DNA of 64,000 nt from Microbacterium trichothecenolyticum. GTDB lineage: Bacteria > Actinomycetota > Actinomycetes > Actinomycetales > Microbacteriaceae. The stretch is taken from assembly GCF_000956465.1 (NCBI RefSeq), contig NZ_JYJA01000039.1, positions 271,006 to 335,005 on the forward strand. The letters run 5' to 3'. The notes beneath the pieces were generated by a model that worked only from the letters and a program-made list of their open reading frames with translations, was not told the DNA's origin and searched no databases. A program made the position numbers and the translations under genes. Positions within the stretch are counted from its first letter, which is position 1; every line of letters starts with the position of its first letter. Below are positions 16,518 to 25,454 of the stretch, in pieces.

Positions 16518-17846
16518 ATGACGGTGCTCGGCGTTGGATTTGCGGTCGCTGTCGTCGTCGCCGCGATTGCCCGACGGGGTGTCCTCCACGTAGTGATGCT
16601 GTCAGCCGCGTTTCCCACCTCGGTCGCTGTTTCAATCGGCAACAACGGGTTGCCGGTGTTCTACTGCACCGCCGCCGTCGGGCTCGTCGCGTCTTTGGCG
16701 ACTGGCGCTCTGAAGGGAGCCGTGCATGCATCGCGCCCAGGGCGCAGCGCCCTGATACTCTTTGCGAGCTGGTCCGCGATCGTGACCGCTTTGTCGCCGA
16801 TCGTGTTTGCGGGGATTCCCGTGCTTGCGCCGCGCGGTGGCACAGACAGCGAAGTATCAGATCCGAGCGCGCTGACGCACACGTTCTCGAACGTCGCCCA
16901 GGTGTTGTACGTCGTCATTGCAGTCGCGCTCGTCTTGTATGTCGCCTCGCGTTCGGTAGACCCGATGCCCGCGCTTCGGGCTGCTGTGCTTTTCGCAGTT
17001 GCCCTGAACATTGGCCGGTATATGGCACGAGAGGCTGGAGTGACGTGGCCCGGTGACCTCTTCGACACCGCTGTTGCGGTCCGATACATCGATGTCGCGT
17101 ACGGCGGCGCACAACGCTTCCGTGGAATGTTCCCCGAACCCTCCCAGCTTGCAGCCTTCGCACTCACCGCCTTCGTGTTTCTTGCGCTCTGCAGCTACAC
17201 CAGGAGAGGCCGCGCAGGGTGGACTTATGCTGGCATGGCTGGGAGCATCTTCCTCGCTGCGGTGTCCACTTCCAGCACAGCGCTCGTCGCGGGAATCTTG
17301 ATCGGTACCATCCTCTCGGCCGCTGCGGGTGCGCGGTGGTTACAGACGAACCGAATCCCCGTCGCGGCCGCAATTCTGCTTCCCTGGGTTCTTGTAGCCG
17401 TCATCTCCGTTGGCGGCACGGTCTGGGACTATGTCAACAACTCGGTTGATTCCAAGCTACTCACTACTAGCTTCGCGAACCGCACAGCGGCCGACGCCTT
17501 CTCCCTAGGTGTGCTGACCGACACTTGGTTTGTCGGAGCAGGGCTCGGCAGCAATCGACCGTCAACTTTCGTCCCTATGCTTCTTGGCACGGTGGGCATC
17601 GTTGGGATGCTCCTCTATGCGTTCTTCGCGATCGCAGTCCTAGCCCGCGCCTTCCAAGTCACCGCAGCCCTGCCTGCCGCTTGGGCAGCCGTAGCACTGC
17701 TCGTATCGAAAAGTGTCGCTGGTCCCAATCTCTCAGAGCCTTGGCTGTGGCTGACATTGGCGGTTTGTGCGTGGTATGCCTGGGGAAAGCGCGATCAGGT
17801 GCCCGCGGGGGAAGTTGCGCAGTTGCCCCGTGTTAACGCAGCGTAG
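16518..17846 (+). CDS. O-antigen/EPS polymerase-like membrane protein (Wzy candidate)
   Basis: The 442-residue protein has about 10-12 helices and a large periplasm-facing loop near RYIDVAYGGAQRFRGMFPEPSQLAAF. That motif resembles the RxxGxFxxPxxxA segment seen in O-antigen ligase/polymerase-like proteins. No other polymerase candidate is present, and flippase, transferases and co-polymerase are all here. Base composition appears less GC-rich than in flanking housekeeping genes. The Shine-Dalgarno is weak (GAGCGAA). Confidence 0.7.
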   Translation: MTVLGVGFAVAVVVAAIARRGVLHVVMLSAAFPTSVAVSIGNNGLPVFYCTAAVGLVASLATGALKGAVHASRPGRSALILFASWSAIVTALSPIVFAGIPVLAPRGGTDSEVSDPSALTHTFSNVAQVLYVVIAVALVLYVASRSVDPMPALRAAVLFAVALNIGRYMAREAGVTWPGDLFDTAVAVRYIDVAYGGAQRFRGMFPEPSQLAAFALTAFVFLALCSYTRRGRAGWTYAGMAGSIFLAAVSTSSTALVAGILIGTILSAAAGARWLQTNRIPVAAAILLPWVLVAVISVGGTVWDYVNNSVDSKLLTTSFANRTAADAFSLGVLTDTWFVGAGLGSNRPSTFVPMLLGTVGIVGMLLYAFFAIAVLARAFQVTAALPAAWAAVALLVSKSVAGPNLSEPWLWLTLAVCAWYAWGKRDQVPAGEVAQLPRVNAA

Positions 17847-18261
17847 TGCGTATCGCGACTTCTCGCTCCCCGAACGATGGCTTGGGACACTGTCGACGGC
17901 GGTTGAGAACGGGGCCATAGCCACCGAGTGATTTCCGATGGTCCTCGCAATGAGGACCGTAGGGAAGGGGTTGTCAAATGTCATCTTGTCGTCTTGCGAA
18001 GAGGCCGTCGCGGCCGTCGCCTGATGACGCTGAAGCGGTGGCGGTATCTGGGCAGCTACGAGAACGCCTAGAGCGCGAGGTTGGCTTGCCTTCGCGGAAG
18101 CGCATAGTGAACCGACACCGTGTCTACGATCGAAGGCAAGTCCCTCTCGAGGACAAATAGGCAATATCAGCGAGCGCCATCAACCGATTCGCTAGCGTTG
18201 TCGAAGCGGGAGTATGAGGGGTGACGATAGCGCCCTGTCACGCATTCAAGCCAGAGGCCAC
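17847..18261. other. 415-nt convergent gap without a supported gene
   Basis: Only short overlapping frames occur here, and none has a start site or recognisable product. A perfect 7-bp hairpin, GGTCCTC (17940-17946) with GAGGACC (17952-17958), may help terminate the converging polymerase and acyltransferase transcripts. The DNA appears less GC-rich than the window average. Confidence 0.5.
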
Positions 18262-20448
18262 TCAATTCAGTTGCGGCACCGACTCCTCGAGTATTGCTCT
18301 CACTGAGGGAGCGATGAAGCGCATGTACGCCTCCGTGGCATGGGTTACGTCTGCGCGGACGACGAACCCTGCAACCTGGATCGGGCATGTGCCAGACGCG
18401 CAAAACAGCGAATCCGTTTGGACCAACGTCGCGCCACCTGCGGCGCGGCTCAACAGCGACGTCGCGGAACGATGCTCCTCGGGAACCGGCCGGTTGCAGT
18501 TCGCTGGGCTACCTGCCGCCGTATAACAGTCGCCGAGCGCAACCGTTCGAGGCAGGGCTGGCAATACCACGACTGATCGCTCGGTTGAAGCGAACGACTT
18601 CAGCGTCGACGCGACCGCCGCCTGTAGCTGAGCCTGGCCTCCCTCTGCTACTCGCGCCGCTGTCGAATCGGTCTGCGAGGCAACCACGAGTTGCGGATTG
18701 AGGCGGGCGATCTCGGTTGGCACCCATGAGTGATACTCATCGCATTTCGGATGGGCTGAGCCATCGCTCGTCGTAAGCGAGATGTTTGCGAATCCGCACT
18801 GCTGCATTGTGAGAACGTGGATCTTCCACCCCTCGTTGGTGAGGGCATCCTCGAGGGCGGGGAGCCAACTGATGGCGACGGAGTCACCGACGAGAACGGC
18901 TGTCTTAGGCGCATTCGCGTCGCCGTACACGCATCTCGCTGCGACGGAGGTGAAGTCTGCTTCGGCCCCGCGCTCACCCGCCAGACACCCATCCTGCACC
19001 CACGCATCGACCTTCGAGTTCGATCCGATCTCGTCGATAGACGGGGTTAGCGATGGCCACGTCGTCGCGCGGGATGCCGCTACGATCTCAGCTGTCAACG
19101 CGTCGGCCTGGGTAGAAGGCTCTGATGCGGAAGCGTCGGCGAAGTAGTCTTTCGGTTCGTAGGCGATGGCTGGTCGCGGAGTCAGCAGTGGTGTGAGCGC
19201 AAGAGCAACGAGCGCGGCGGTGACGACGCTGGCCCCTGCCAGCAGCCCCAGCCCGGCTTCCCGCGCATTCTCGCTCCGCCATGCCTTCCACGCCCGATGC
19301 CCACGGCTTACCCAAAGCGGAGACTTCCAAAGCGGGCGCTCGACAGTGTGGTACGCGGCAATCGCGAGGCCAAATCCAACGATGGCGATTCCGAAGTACA
19401 CGGCCTCGCCCGCACTGGGGAATAGCGCGATGCCAAAGACGATGACGGGAAAGTGCCACAGGTAGAGGCTGTAGGAGATGTTCCCTATGTAAACGGAGAC
19501 CGGATTGGTCAATGGCCAGAGGAAGCGAGACTCAGCGCCAACACCTGAAGCGATCACGAGGGTGGTAGCGAGCGTGGGCAGCAGGGCCCACGGGGCCGGC
19601 CACACAGTCTCAGGGGTGATCACGAAACAAGCCGCGATCATGGCAGACAGCCCGACGTAGGCCATCACGACACGAGCCGCTCCTGCTAGCCGCGAGAAGA
19701 TGGGCGCGGCAACGGCAAGCAACGCGCCGATTCCGAGTTCCCACGTTCGGGTCACCGTCGAGAAGTAGGCGAGCGTCGGCGAGGACACCGACTGTACGAG
19801 CGCCCATCCAAAAGACGCGACGGAGATGGCCGCGATGGTTGTGCCTGCGATCGCCCGCGTACGCGCGCTGGACTTTTTCCCGAACCCGGCAAAGACCACA
19901 AGCAGTCCGAGAAGCAGCCATGGCCAGACGAAGTAGAACTGCTCCTCGACGGACAGCGACCAGTAGTGCTGCAACGGCGAGACCGCGCTTCCTTGCTGGA
20001 AGTAGTCCGTCCCCTCCAGGGCGAAGTTCCAGTTCGCGAAGAAGAAGAAGCTCGCCACCGCGTCCCAGGCAATACTCCACGCGCGTTGACCGGAAAAGGC
20101 CAGGAACGACAACCACACCGTGACGACGAGCACTAGCGTCGCGGCGGGCACGATCCGCTTGGCGCGACTGATATAGAACTTCTTCGCCGAGATGTGACCC
20201 GACTTGTCATACTCGCGAAGAAGTAGGCCGGTGATCAGGAACCCTGAAATCACGAAGAACATGTCGACGCCGACAAAGCCGCCTGTCGGCCAGCCGATCA
20301 TGTGATCGAGGAAGACCACTAGGACCGCGAGCGCGCGAAGGCCTTGGAGGTCTCGGCGAAAGCTCGATGGGCGCGCGGTGCTTGATCGCGTGTTGCGCAC
20401 GCGAGACGACAGGACCGCTGTCGACGCCTCAGGAGCCAACGTGCTCAT
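18262..20448 (-). CDS. OafA/YrhL-type acyltransferase with SGNH domain
   Basis: The 728-residue protein joins a membrane AT3 domain to a C-terminal SGNH-hydrolase-like domain. The AT3 part starts FRRDLQGLRALAVLVVFLDHM (about residues 30-50), followed by GFVGVDMFFVISGFLIT and PLQHYWSLSVEEQFYFVWP. The SGNH part has AVLVGDSVAISWLPAL and ends with a DVTHATEAYMRF Asp-His pair. Such proteins O-acylate exported polysaccharides. ATG 20448 overlaps the preceding glycosyltransferase by 20 nt, so the minus-strand genes form a coupled operon. Confidence 0.88.
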   Translation of the reverse strand: MSTLAPEASTAVLSSRVRNTRSSTARPSSFRRDLQGLRALAVLVVFLDHMIGWPTGGFVGVDMFFVISGFLITGLLLREYDKSGHISAKKFYISRAKRIVPAATLVLVVTVWLSFLAFSGQRAWSIAWDAVASFFFFANWNFALEGTDYFQQGSAVSPLQHYWSLSVEEQFYFVWPWLLLGLLVVFAGFGKKSSARTRAIAGTTIAAISVASFGWALVQSVSSPTLAYFSTVTRTWELGIGALLAVAAPIFSRLAGAARVVMAYVGLSAMIAACFVITPETVWPAPWALLPTLATTLVIASGVGAESRFLWPLTNPVSVYIGNISYSLYLWHFPVIVFGIALFPSAGEAVYFGIAIVGFGLAIAAYHTVERPLWKSPLWVSRGHRAWKAWRSENAREAGLGLLAGASVVTAALVALALTPLLTPRPAIAYEPKDYFADASASEPSTQADALTAEIVAASRATTWPSLTPSIDEIGSNSKVDAWVQDGCLAGERGAEADFTSVAARCVYGDANAPKTAVLVGDSVAISWLPALEDALTNEGWKIHVLTMQQCGFANISLTTSDGSAHPKCDEYHSWVPTEIARLNPQLVVASQTDSTAARVAEGGQAQLQAAVASTLKSFASTERSVVVLPALPRTVALGDCYTAAGSPANCNRPVPEEHRSATSLLSRAAGGATLVQTDSLFCASGTCPIQVAGFVVRADVTHATEAYMRFIAPSVRAILEESVPQLN

Positions 20449-21535
20449 CGACCCAGGAGCGGATCTCCTCGTCGAAGCGCTCCGCGCTGAACTCGCGCGC
20501 TCGTGCAGCGACGGCTGACCGATCGACTGCCGCGGCCACCTCGACGGCCCGGCGCAGCTCCGACGCGTCCTCCGATTCGAAGAAGGTTCCCGCCACCGGG
20601 GCAGCGACGCTTTCTCGCGCACCACCGATGCTGTTGACGATGACCGGTGTGCCCGTCGCCATCGCCTCGACGGGCATGATGCCGAAGTCTTCGATGGGTG
20701 GGAACACGAAGACGAGGGCGCGCTGGTACAGGGCGTACAGCAGTGCGTCACTGGGCCGATGCACGAAGTGCACGGGTACCCGCGCCTCCGCCGCGCGGGC
20801 ACGCAGCGAATCCTCGTCGGGTCCCGTGCCGGCAAGGACGACGGGAACATCGGCAGCCTCACCAGCCGCGATGACGAGGTCGAGTCGCTTGTATGAGACG
20901 AACCGCGAGGCGCCGAGCACGTACTGGGGAGGAAGCGCCTCCAACTGGGCGGCTTCCTCGGCGGTCAGCTCGTCCGCCCAGTCCGTGATCGCCTGGATGC
21001 GGCTGGTCTCGACCGGCGGGTAGATGACAGTGGCGTCCCGGTGCCAAGCCTCGCGAATCCGACCTGCGATGAACTCGCTGTTGGCAGCGATGCTCGTCGC
21101 AGATGTGGCGCGCTTGCGGTCGATCGGCTTGAAGAGCGCCCCGATGGCGCGCGCGGGGAGCGACGCGCCGCGCAGGTCGAGGTCCGGCGCCCAGATGTAC
21201 CGAGCCGGAGTGTGCACGTAGACGAACTTCGGTACCGGGCCGGAGCTGAGAGTGATCTGGTGGGCGAACAGGTGCGAGCTCACCAGCATCCAATCAGCGG
21301 ACTCCTTGCGATTGCGCCACGTGGCGGGCATCAGAGGAAGCGCCGCCGCCTTTCGGCCACGCAGTGGCGAACCGGCCAGCCAGGTCTCCCGCGTGCGCGC
21401 GGGATCGAAGCGATGCGGTGCGTCGTTCCAAAGGCACAGAAGGTCGGCATCGGGGTAGATGTCCGCCAGCCGCGCGAAGACGTTCTCGGATCCACCGTTC
21501 TTGGCGATCCATTCGTGGACGAGCAAGCCTTTCAT
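20429..21535 (-). CDS. GT4-family glycosyltransferase
   Basis: The 368-residue protein begins MKGLLVHEWIAKNGGSENVF, the acceptor-domain start typical of GT4 enzymes in EPS loci. It continues with KFVYVHTPARYIW, YVLGASRFVSYKRLDLVI, and the donor-site EDFGIMPVEAMATGTPVIV. The start overlaps the stop of the upstream sugar transferase by 1 nt (TGATG). It probably adds the second sugar after the initiating transferase. Confidence 0.9.
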   Translation of the reverse strand: MKGLLVHEWIAKNGGSENVFARLADIYPDADLLCLWNDAPHRFDPARTRETWLAGSPLRGRKAAALPLMPATWRNRKESADWMLVSSHLFAHQITLSSGPVPKFVYVHTPARYIWAPDLDLRGASLPARAIGALFKPIDRKRATSATSIAANSEFIAGRIREAWHRDATVIYPPVETSRIQAITDWADELTAEEAAQLEALPPQYVLGASRFVSYKRLDLVIAAGEAADVPVVLAGTGPDEDSLRARAAEARVPVHFVHRPSDALLYALYQRALVFVFPPIEDFGIMPVEAMATGTPVIVNSIGGARESVAAPVAGTFFESEDASELRRAVEVAAAVDRSAVAARAREFSAERFDEEIRSWVDEHVGS

Positions 21536-23091
21536 CAGTGCGCCGTCTCCCCGGGGGACAGGACCGCTTTCACGGTCTTGAAGAGGATGCCCAGGTCGCC
21601 GACGAGCGACCAGTTTTCCACGTAGTAGAGGTCCAGTCGAACGGTCTGCTCCCAGTCGAGGGTGCTGCGGCCGCTCACCTGCCAGAGCCCCGTGATGCCG
21701 GGGCGGGCGAGCAGGCGCCGGCGGGCGGCATCCGTATAGAGCGCCACCTCCGCGGCGATCTGCGGGCGCGGGCCAACGAGGCTCATCGAACCGCCGAGCA
21801 CGTTGAACAGTTGGGGGAGCTCGTCGAGCGAGTACTTGCGGATGAACTTGCCGACCGGCGTGATGCGCGGGTCGTCCTTCACCTTGAACAGCGGCTGCTC
21901 GCTCGTGCCCTGCGCCTCGAGGAGCGCCTTGAGCTCGGCATCCGCCCCGACGCGCATCGAACGGAACTTGTTCATCTTGAACGGTTCGCCCCGCAGCCCG
22001 ATGCGCTCCTGGCGGTACAGCAGCGGGCCCGGGCTGGTCGCCTTGACGCCGATGGCGACGGCGAGCAGCACCGGCGAGGCGAGCAGAATCAGCAGGCTCG
22101 ACGACACGATGTCGAACGTGCGCTTCACGACACGCTGGCCGCGCGTGAACCGCGGCGTCTCGACGTGGATCAACGGCAGACCCGACACCGGCCGGGTGTG
22201 CACGCGCGGCCCCGCGATGTCGATGATGCTCGGCGCCAGCACCAGGTGCTGACGGCCGGCCTCCAGACCCCACGAGATCTCTTTCACCTTGTCGATCGGC
22301 AGTTCGTCGGTGCTCGTCACCACCACGGTGTCGGCATCCGTCGACGCGAGCGCCCGGTCGATCGCCGACACGCTTCCCATGATCGGGATGTCGGTGCCCT
22401 CGATCGTCGCCGCGATCCGGCCGCTGGGAACGCACGCGCCGACCACGTGGTAGCCCGCCCACGGGGTGCGCCGCAACTCGTTCGCGATCTGCACCACCGA
22501 CTGCTCAGAGCCGACGAGAAGAACGCGGGCCGAGTACGCGCCGCTGAGGCGCTGCGAGACGAGCCACTTGCGCCACAGCCAGCGCACGAACAGCAGCACG
22601 GCGATTCCGGCTGGAAGGCTGATGAGCAGGTAGCCGCGCGCGAGGTCGATCTGGAACAGGAACGCGAGGATCGCGATCGAGCCGAACACGAGGTAGCTCG
22701 CCCGCACCACCCGCACGTACTCTGTCGGCCCCGTGCCGATGACGCGGTCGCTGCGCGAGTCGATGAGGCTCAGCGCCCACATCCAGACGATGACGAGAAC
22801 AGCGGAGAACATCCAGTACGACACGTCGCTGAGCCGCGCATCAGCCCGGATCGACACTTCGGCGTTGCCGAAGCCGAACCAGGCGATCTGGGTGCCGTAG
22901 ACCACCCAGATCAGCACGAGCAGATCGGTGAACCACACGTTGCGCGCGTAGCGGCGACGCCAGTCCGCGCGCCCTTGCCGGCGTGTGGCCGCTGGCGGCG
23001 GCGATGCGGGCGCGCCGGAGGAAGCGGGCACGGACGAGTCCGCTTCGTTCTGCGACGACATCGTCGCGTCGAGTTCGATGTTCGACGTCAC
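21535..23091 (-). CDS. Initiating exopolysaccharide polyprenyl-P glycosylphosphotransferase
   Basis: The 518-residue protein has an N-terminal multi-helix region (about residues 50-180), a nucleotide-binding-like middle (ARVLLVGSEQSVVQIANEL), one more helix (SSLLILLASPVLLAVAIGV) and the C-terminal bacterial sugar transferase domain. The latter has GPLLYRQERIGL, FKMNKFRSM, RKYSLDELPQLFNVL, SLVGPRP and RPGITGLWQVSGRS. It transfers a sugar phosphate to undecaprenyl phosphate, starting each repeat unit. GTG 23091 follows a G-rich Shine-Dalgarno; ATG 23061 is an alternative. Confidence 0.93.
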   Translation of the reverse strand: MTSNIELDATMSSQNEADSSVPASSGAPASPPPAATRRQGRADWRRRYARNVWFTDLLVLIWVVYGTQIAWFGFGNAEVSIRADARLSDVSYWMFSAVLVIVWMWALSLIDSRSDRVIGTGPTEYVRVVRASYLVFGSIAILAFLFQIDLARGYLLISLPAGIAVLLFVRWLWRKWLVSQRLSGAYSARVLLVGSEQSVVQIANELRRTPWAGYHVVGACVPSGRIAATIEGTDIPIMGSVSAIDRALASTDADTVVVTSTDELPIDKVKEISWGLEAGRQHLVLAPSIIDIAGPRVHTRPVSGLPLIHVETPRFTRGQRVVKRTFDIVSSSLLILLASPVLLAVAIGVKATSPGPLLYRQERIGLRGEPFKMNKFRSMRVGADAELKALLEAQGTSEQPLFKVKDDPRITPVGKFIRKYSLDELPQLFNVLGGSMSLVGPRPQIAAEVALYTDAARRRLLARPGITGLWQVSGRSTLDWEQTVRLDLYYVENWSLVGDLGILFKTVKAVLSPGETAH

Positions 23092-23234
23092 AGGTTGCCC
23101 CCCGGCAGCTGTTCATTTGTGTGTAGGGACGGATCGCACCGGGGCTCACACCCCGCCGCATTCCTTTCGGCACCGTCGCCGGAACCGATTGCCGACCGCG
23201 AATTCCCGAGGCGGACGGCTACCGGTCGTTCGTG

Positions 23235-24698
23235 TCAGACCGACGTGCGCCGACGCGCCCCGCGCGGCTCGTCGTTCTTCGCAGCCTTCTTCGCCTTCGT
23301 CTTCGCCTGGTTCGGCGCCTTGCCGCGCTCGACGGCGTGCCCGTAGCCATAGCCGTACCCATAGCCGTACCCGTAGCCGTACGAATCGGGTCCGCGCGTG
23401 GGGACCATCGACAGCACGACGCCGGCGACCTTCGCTCCGACCGTGGAGAGCGCGTCGAGAGCGCCGTTCAACTGATGGCGGTTGGTCCGCCCGGCGGCCA
23501 CCACCACGAGCGCGCCGCTGGTGGCCTTGGCGAGGATCGCCGCATCGGTGACGGGCAGCAGGGGAGGAGCGTCGCACAGCACCACGTCGAACTCCTTCTC
23601 GAGCGACTGGAGAAGATCGTGCATGCGCTGCGAACCGAGCAGCTCGCTCGGGTTCGGGGGGATGCGCCCGGCCGGCAGCACGAACATGCTGCGCTGACCC
23701 CACGGGAGCATCACATCGCCGACCTGCGCGCGGCCGATCAGCACATCGGTGAGCCCCGCGCCCCCCTCGATGCCGAGATACTCGGCCACCTTCGGCTTGC
23801 GCAGGTCGGTGTCGATGAGCGCCACGCGCTTGCCGGCGTCGGCGAGCGCGATGGCGAGGTTGATGGTCGACGTCGACTTGCCCTCGCTGGGAAGGCTCGA
23901 CGTGATGACGAAGCTCGCGCGGCCGCCCATGTCGAGGAACTGCAGGTTGGTTCGCAGCGCCCGGAAGGTCTCGGCGCGCGGGCTGGCCGGGTCGTCGTGG
24001 ACGATGAGCGGGCGGTCCTTGGCCTTCGGATCGAACGCGATCGCACCGATGATCGGGGTGTCGGTGACCAGCTCGATGTCGCGCGGGGTGCGGATGCGCG
24101 TGTCGAGCACCGAGCGCAGCACGGCGATGCCGATGCCGAGGGCGAGGCCGACCAGGCCGCCCAGCGCAAGGTTCAGCGGGATGTTGGGGCTGGCGGGAGT
24201 CTGCGGCGGCAGTGCATCGCGCACACGTGAGAGGCGAACCGGGCTCGTGGTCGAGTCGGCGGGGGTCTCGAGCTTCTCGACGGTCTCGGTGAGGCTTGCG
24301 CCGAGGGCATTCGCGACATCGGCGGCGAGCACGGGATCAGGATCGGTCACCGTGATCGTGATCAGCTGCGTGTTGAGCGTGTTCGTTCCGCTCACCACAC
24401 TCGCCAAGCCGCTGGCCGACGTGTCGAGCCCGAGCTCTGCGATCACCGGGTTCATCACCACCGGCGTCGTCACGAGGTTCGCGTACGTCGTCATGCGCGA
24501 CTGCGTGAAGGACGAGCCCTGCTGCAGCTCCTGCACGGTGCCGCTCGTCTGTGTCGACACGAAGACCGTGCTCGATGCTTCGTACATCGGGGTGCGAGTG
24601 TAGGAATACGCCGCGGCCACGCCGATACCGAGAATCGTCGCAAGGAGTATTACGAGCCAGTTCTTGCGCAGAATTCGGATGTAGTCGCTGAGTTCCAT
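23235..24698 (-). CDS. Wzz-BY-kinase fusion: polysaccharide tyrosine autokinase with (YG)n tail
   Basis: The 487-residue protein fuses a Wzz-like chain-length domain (helices near 14-33 and 173-195) to a cytoplasmic BY-kinase. The kinase has Walker A SSLPSEGKSTS (267-277), Walker A' VALIDTDLRKPK (292-303) and FDVVLCDAPP. The tail has seven alternating Tyr residues (440-452) before a Lys-rich end, an extreme version of the autophosphorylation cluster. It sets EPS chain length and activity with the neighbouring phosphatase. ATG 24698 is chosen. The Tyr-Gly tail is encoded by near-perfect 6-bp repeats at 23340-23381. Confidence 0.93.
   Translation of the reverse strand: MELSDYIRILRKNWLVILLATILGIGVAAAYSYTRTPMYEASSTVFVSTQTSGTVQELQQGSSFTQSRMTTYANLVTTPVVMNPVIAELGLDTSASGLASVVSGTNTLNTQLITITVTDPDPVLAADVANALGASLTETVEKLETPADSTTSPVRLSRVRDALPPQTPASPNIPLNLALGGLVGLALGIGIAVLRSVLDTRIRTPRDIELVTDTPIIGAIAFDPKAKDRPLIVHDDPASPRAETFRALRTNLQFLDMGGRASFVITSSLPSEGKSTSTINLAIALADAGKRVALIDTDLRKPKVAEYLGIEGGAGLTDVLIGRAQVGDVMLPWGQRSMFVLPAGRIPPNPSELLGSQRMHDLLQSLEKEFDVVLCDAPPLLPVTDAAILAKATSGALVVVAAGRTNRHQLNGALDALSTVGAKVAGVVLSMVPTRGPDSYGYGYGYGYGYGYGHAVERGKAPNQAKTKAKKAAKNDEPRGARRRTSV
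23340..23381 (-). repeat. 6-bp tandem repeat encoding the Tyr-Gly tail
   Basis: Seven TA(C/T)GG(C/G/T)-type units encode alternating Tyr-Gly at residues 440-453 of the autokinase. Slippage in steps of 6 bp would add or remove one phosphorylatable Tyr without a frameshift. Confidence 0.8.
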
Positions 24699-24817
24699 GG
24701 GGCCTTTTCGTCGCTGCTGTGGTGCAGGTTCTCGAACTCCCCAGCTTCCGAACCGCACTCATCCTTACACAAAGGAATTACGCGTACGTCCGCTTTGCGT
24801 GACGAGCATGTGAACTG

Positions 24818-24832
24818 CGTCACTTTGTGACG
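24818..24832. promoter_or_regulatory. Palindrome upstream of the autokinase gene
   Basis: CGTCAC (24818-24823) and GTGACG (24827-24832) flank TTT. It overlaps the phosphatase stop codon and lies about 120 nt upstream of the autokinase start. The minus strand reads GTCACAAAG, shared with the site at 27201. It could equally be a weak terminator. Confidence 0.35.
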
Positions 24833-25422
24833 AGTGCGGCCGCGAGTACGCGCACCGTCTCGTCGATCGCAGGGGTCAGCTGGGCTGCCGACAGCTCGTA
24901 TGTCTCCCACGAGCGTCCGTACGGATCGATGACGTCGTCCTCAGCAGGGTCGGGCGGCGCAGGGTCGACACCGCGCCGCGCCGCGATCAGCGCGACCGTC
25001 GCGCGAACGCGGGTCGCGGCATCCGCTCCCGTCGCAGCCGCGGCGCGGATCTCGTCGTCGGTGAGGCCCGCCGACAGGCGCGCGAACTCGCGGACCGTGA
25101 AGGTGGAACGCACTCGGCCGGGCGCGAGTTCGACGACCTTCCGGCGATGATCGCGCGTCATGGCCAGCGTCAGCACCAGATCGGAAGAGCCGAGGTCGGC
25201 CTCTGTGAGGAAGCGGGAGCGGTGTGCGGCCGAGTCGTCCGCCGGCACGCCGAGACGCGTGGCGAGCGTCACCGACTCCGCGGTCATCGGAGCGGCGTTC
25301 AGGCCCCGGGTACCCGCACTGCGCACCCTGGCACCGAGCGGCGTGAGCCGTAGACGCAGCAACTGCTCGGCGAGCGGCGAGCGGCAGATGTTGCCGGTGC
25401 ACACGGTCAGGATCTCGAACAA
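24820..25422 (-). CDS. Low-molecular-weight protein tyrosine phosphatase
   Basis: The 200-residue enzyme starts MFEILTVCTGNICRSPLAEQ. Cys8 and Arg14 form the CX5R(S) P-loop, and Asp166 in VIDPYG is the general acid. Wzb/PtpA-type enzymes of this size dephosphorylate BY-kinases, and the autokinase lies immediately downstream. TTG 25422 has a GGAGG 7 nt upstream. The central region is a little longer than in minimal family members. Confidence 0.92.
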   Translation of the reverse strand: MFEILTVCTGNICRSPLAEQLLRLRLTPLGARVRSAGTRGLNAAPMTAESVTLATRLGVPADDSAAHRSRFLTEADLGSSDLVLTLAMTRDHRRKVVELAPGRVRSTFTVREFARLSAGLTDDEIRAAAATGADAATRVRATVALIAARRGVDPAPPDPAEDDVIDPYGRSWETYELSAAQLTPAIDETVRVLAAALVTK

Positions 25423-25442
25423 GGGGTGGCCTCCGGGTCGGG

Positions 25443-25448
25443 TAGCTT
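25443..25448 (+). promoter_or_regulatory. -10 box for a leaderless CPBP gene
   Basis: TAGCTT lies 6 nt before the GTG at 25455 with no Shine-Dalgarno between them, so transcription likely starts at the start codon. Confidence 0.5.
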
Positions 25449-25454
25449 GGGCTC

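Noticed and set aside
17978..18160. Possible 60-codon plus-strand gene in the convergent gap
   Set aside because: No Shine-Dalgarno or promoter, arginine-rich composition typical of a chance frame, no recognisable product.
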